Shown in pieces: positions 5,644 through 6,589 of a stretch of 6,589 bases of DNA; position 1 is the first letter of the stretch, and the number at the start of each line of letters is the position of its first letter. The translations under genes were made by a program, and so were the position numbers. The stretch lies in assembly GCA_029974855.1 (NCBI GenBank), contig JARKQO010000276.1, forward strand, positions 1 to 6,589, in the 5' to 3' direction. Source of the stretch: Eubacteriales bacterium. Lineage in GTDB: Bacteria; Bacillota_A; Clostridia; Christensenellales; Aristaeellaceae. The notes beneath the pieces are model-generated. The model searched no databases and had not been told where the DNA came from. It was given only the letters and a program-made list of their open reading frames with translations.

Positions 5644-6117
5644 ATGACAAGGTTTGTGAACAGAGTAAAGCTGGCGTGGCTCAGAGGTGTGGAAGTGGTT
5701 GCCACCTCCGCTTCCAACCTGGCCAGCAACGCGAAATTCAAGGTGGCGGAGATCAACCTGGAAACCCGCCGGCGGGAGATCATGTCGGAGTTTACCCAAA
5801 AGGCCTACGACCTTTGGCAAAACGGCATCATGCTGCCCGAGCCCCTCAACGGGATGCTGCAGGAGGCCAGCGACCTGGACGAGCGCCTGAGCGTGCTTCG
5901 GGCCCAGCGCTATGCCGCCGTGGAGAGCGAGGGGGAAAAGCCCAAGCACCAGAAAGTGGCTGAGGCGGGCGGCAACGGCAAAACGGAAGAGCCGGAAGCG
6001 GAGCATGCCGTGGAACATGGCAATGCCGCCATGGCTGTTGCTGTGGATAATGGACAGGATGCCCTGGATGCGGTTGGGCAGGAGTGGGCTGCACAAGGGG
6101 AGCATAGCCAGGAGTAA
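5644..6117 (+). CDS. Small helical protein with charged C-terminal tail, function unknown
   Basis: The 157-residue product has no signal peptide or clear membrane segment. Residues 1-20 form an amphipathic, basic stretch (FVNRVKLAWLRGVEVVA). Residues 20-92 look like a long helical or coiled-coil region, with KVAEINLETRRREI at 33-46, AYDLWQNGIMLPEPL at 54-68, and LDERLSVLRAQR at 78-89. Residues 93-157 are rich in Glu, Ala, Gly and Gln and probably disordered. The N-terminal half resembles, in style, the helical leading region of small Firmicute proteins that often carry a C-terminal zinc ribbon, but here there are no cysteines. AGGAGGA overlaps the stop of the exported-protein gene and sits about seven bases before the ATG, so the two genes are co-transcribed. 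This suggests a linked job at the membrane or cell wall, but no function can be given. Confidence 0.8.
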   Translation: MTRFVNRVKLAWLRGVEVVATSASNLASNAKFKVAEINLETRRREIMSEFTQKAYDLWQNGIMLPEPLNGMLQEASDLDERLSVLRAQRYAAVESEGEKPKHQKVAEAGGNGKTEEPEAEHAVEHGNAAMAVAVDNGQDALDAVGQEWAAQGEHSQE

Positions 6118-6241
6118 GTAGGGGGCTGCTGGTTGGGTGTGGTTTTGCAGGCCTGGCTGGTTTGGCACGGCCTTCGGTTTTCCCCGGCCAGCCGCCTGAC
6201 CCTTTCCTGCTCCCGACTGACACAAAATTCGGCCCGAACCC
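6118..6241. other. Intergenic stretch before the tRNA promoter
   Basis: No supported gene here. GGCTGG (6155-6160) and CCAGCC (6188-6193) form an interrupted inverted repeat with a GC-rich loop and no T run, so it is not a clear terminator. The nonamer TGACACAAA occurs at 6218-6226 and again at 6243-6251 within the tRNA promoter. Confidence 0.5.
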
Positions 6242-6270
6242 TTGACACAAAGCCATTGAGCTTGTATAAT
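6242..6270 (+). promoter_or_regulatory. Consensus promoter of the tRNA-Ser gene
   Basis: TTGACA (6242-6247) and TATAAT (6265-6270) both match the sigma-70/sigma-A consensus in all six bases, with a 17-bp spacer. Transcription should start near 6277, giving a precursor leader of about 34 nt before the tRNA. Such a strong promoter is expected for a tRNA gene. Confidence 0.92.
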
Positions 6271-6310
6271 GCACCATGTTGCCATTCCTGGACAGGGATG
6301 ACAGCCCCAT

Positions 6311-6401
6311 GGAGAGTTGGCTGAGTGGTCTAAGGCGCACGACTGGAAATCGTGTGTGGGCTTATACCCCACCTAGGGTTCAAATCCCTAACTCTCCGCC
6401 A
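6311..6401 (+). tRNA. tRNA-Ser (anticodon GGA)
   Basis: The 7-bp acceptor stem pairs GGAGAGT (6311-6317) with ACTCTCC (6391-6397), followed by G73 and an encoded CCA (6399-6401). The anticodon stem CACGA/TCGTG (6338-6342, 6350-6354) holds the loop CTGGAAA, with anticodon GGA at 6345-6347, which reads UCC and UCU. A long variable arm (GTGGG...CCCAC) marks it as class II, as expected for tRNA-Ser. The T arm TAGGG-TTCAAAT-CCCTA is intact. Confidence 0.97.
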
Positions 6402-6426
6402 TGATCGGACGCAAGTTTGATACAAA

Positions 6427-6454
6427 GAAATCGCGGCTGGAAAGCCGCGATTTC
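6427..6454 (+). terminator. Perfect 12-bp hairpin with GGAA loop after tRNA-Ser (probable terminator)
   Basis: GAAATCGCGGCT (6427-6438) pairs with AGCCGCGATTTC (6443-6454) without mismatch, closed by a GNRA-type GGAA tetraloop. It starts 25 bases after the CCA and is the likely 3' end or processing boundary of the tRNA transcript. The T tract is short (three T), so termination may be partial and completed by the next hairpin. Confidence 0.55.
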
Positions 6455-6464
6455 AGACGATCGA

Positions 6465-6501
6465 CAAAGGGCATGATTTTTGCGCGAAATCATGCCCTTT
6501 G
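6465..6501 (+). terminator. Perfect 15-bp hairpin (second, probably bidirectional terminator)
   Basis: CAAAGGGCATGATTT (6465-6479) pairs with AAATCATGCCCTTTG (6487-6501) without mismatch around a 7-nt loop. The outer AAA/TTT pairs give a short T run on either strand. It lies ten bases after the previous hairpin and about 50 bp before the next gene. The lack of a long T tract leaves its role open. Confidence 0.5.
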
Positions 6502-6549
6502 AACATATTCAAGAAGAGGAAAATAGAATCAAAGAGAGGAGGAAAAGCT

Positions 6550-6589
6550 TTGGCGATGCGTTTCATGTTCTGTACGGCGGCGGTGAGAA
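6550..6589 (+). CDS. Start of an unidentified gene, cut by window edge
   Basis: AGGAGG (6537-6542) lies seven bases before a TTG at 6550. From there 13 codons (MAMRFMFCTAAVR, reading TTG as Met) run open to the right edge. An in-frame ATG at 6556 is the alternative start, 13 bases from the ribosome site. The product cannot be identified from this length. A weak promoter is possible just upstream (TTGAAC at 6499, TAGAAT at 6524, 19-bp spacer). Confidence 0.45.
   Translation, partial: MAMRFMFCTAAVR

Noticed and set aside
6133..6324. Plus-strand open frame of 63 codons overlapping the tRNA promoter and tRNA-Ser start
   Set aside because: No ribosome site, no recognisable protein, and it runs into a certain tRNA gene.
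1..6589. CRISPR arrays, insertion sequences, phage genes or toxin-antitoxin pairs
   Set aside because: No regularly spaced repeats, transposase motifs, terminal inverted repeats or integrase-like frames are visible. The window looks like core chromosome.

Overview
The window comes from a GC-rich, Gram-positive-type bacterium. The best guess is a GC-rich member of the Clostridia (Oscillospiraceae-like). This rests on strong AGGAGG ribosome sites, sigma-A-type promoters, the gene order aroF-tyrA-aroB-aroA, a type I-beta DAHP synthase, a DgkB-like lipid kinase and the general look of the proteins. It is an inference from style, not a taxonomic proof.

Left half, minus strand (1-3500): an aromatic amino acid operon reading right to left. 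A near-consensus promoter (3472-3500) starts a leader of about 230 nt, followed by aroF (DAHP synthase), tyrA (prephenate dehydrogenase), aroB (3-dehydroquinate synthase) and the first 101 codons of aroA (EPSP synthase), which runs off the left edge. The genes are joined by a 1-bp gap and two ATGA stop/start overlaps. The leader is the most interesting part. It encodes a 27-29 residue peptide with seven Phe/Tyr codons in a ten-codon run ([10 protein letters not shown]), followed by a strong intrinsic terminator about 36 bp before the aroF start. RNA segments that can pair as 1:2, 2:3 and 3:4 lie where a stalled or terminating ribosome would switch them. This is the layout of a trp/pheA-type ribosome-mediated attenuator sensing Phe and Tyr. 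It would match supply of the first shikimate-pathway steps and of the Tyr branch to charged tRNA-Phe and tRNA-Tyr.

Middle, plus strand (3558-6117): a divergent promoter drives a diacylglycerol/lipid kinase gene. Next comes a gene for an exported protein with an N-terminal beta-sandwich-like region and a C-terminal part carrying Cys, His and Asp/Asn in an order like a papain/NlpC/CHAP-fold domain. It is followed, 12 bp later, by a small charged helical protein of unknown function.

Right end, plus strand (6118-6589): a promoter with perfect consensus hexamers and a 17-bp spacer drives a tRNA-Ser(GGA) gene with encoded CCA. Two perfect hairpins (12 and 15 bp) follow, and then the first codons of another gene that runs off the right edge.
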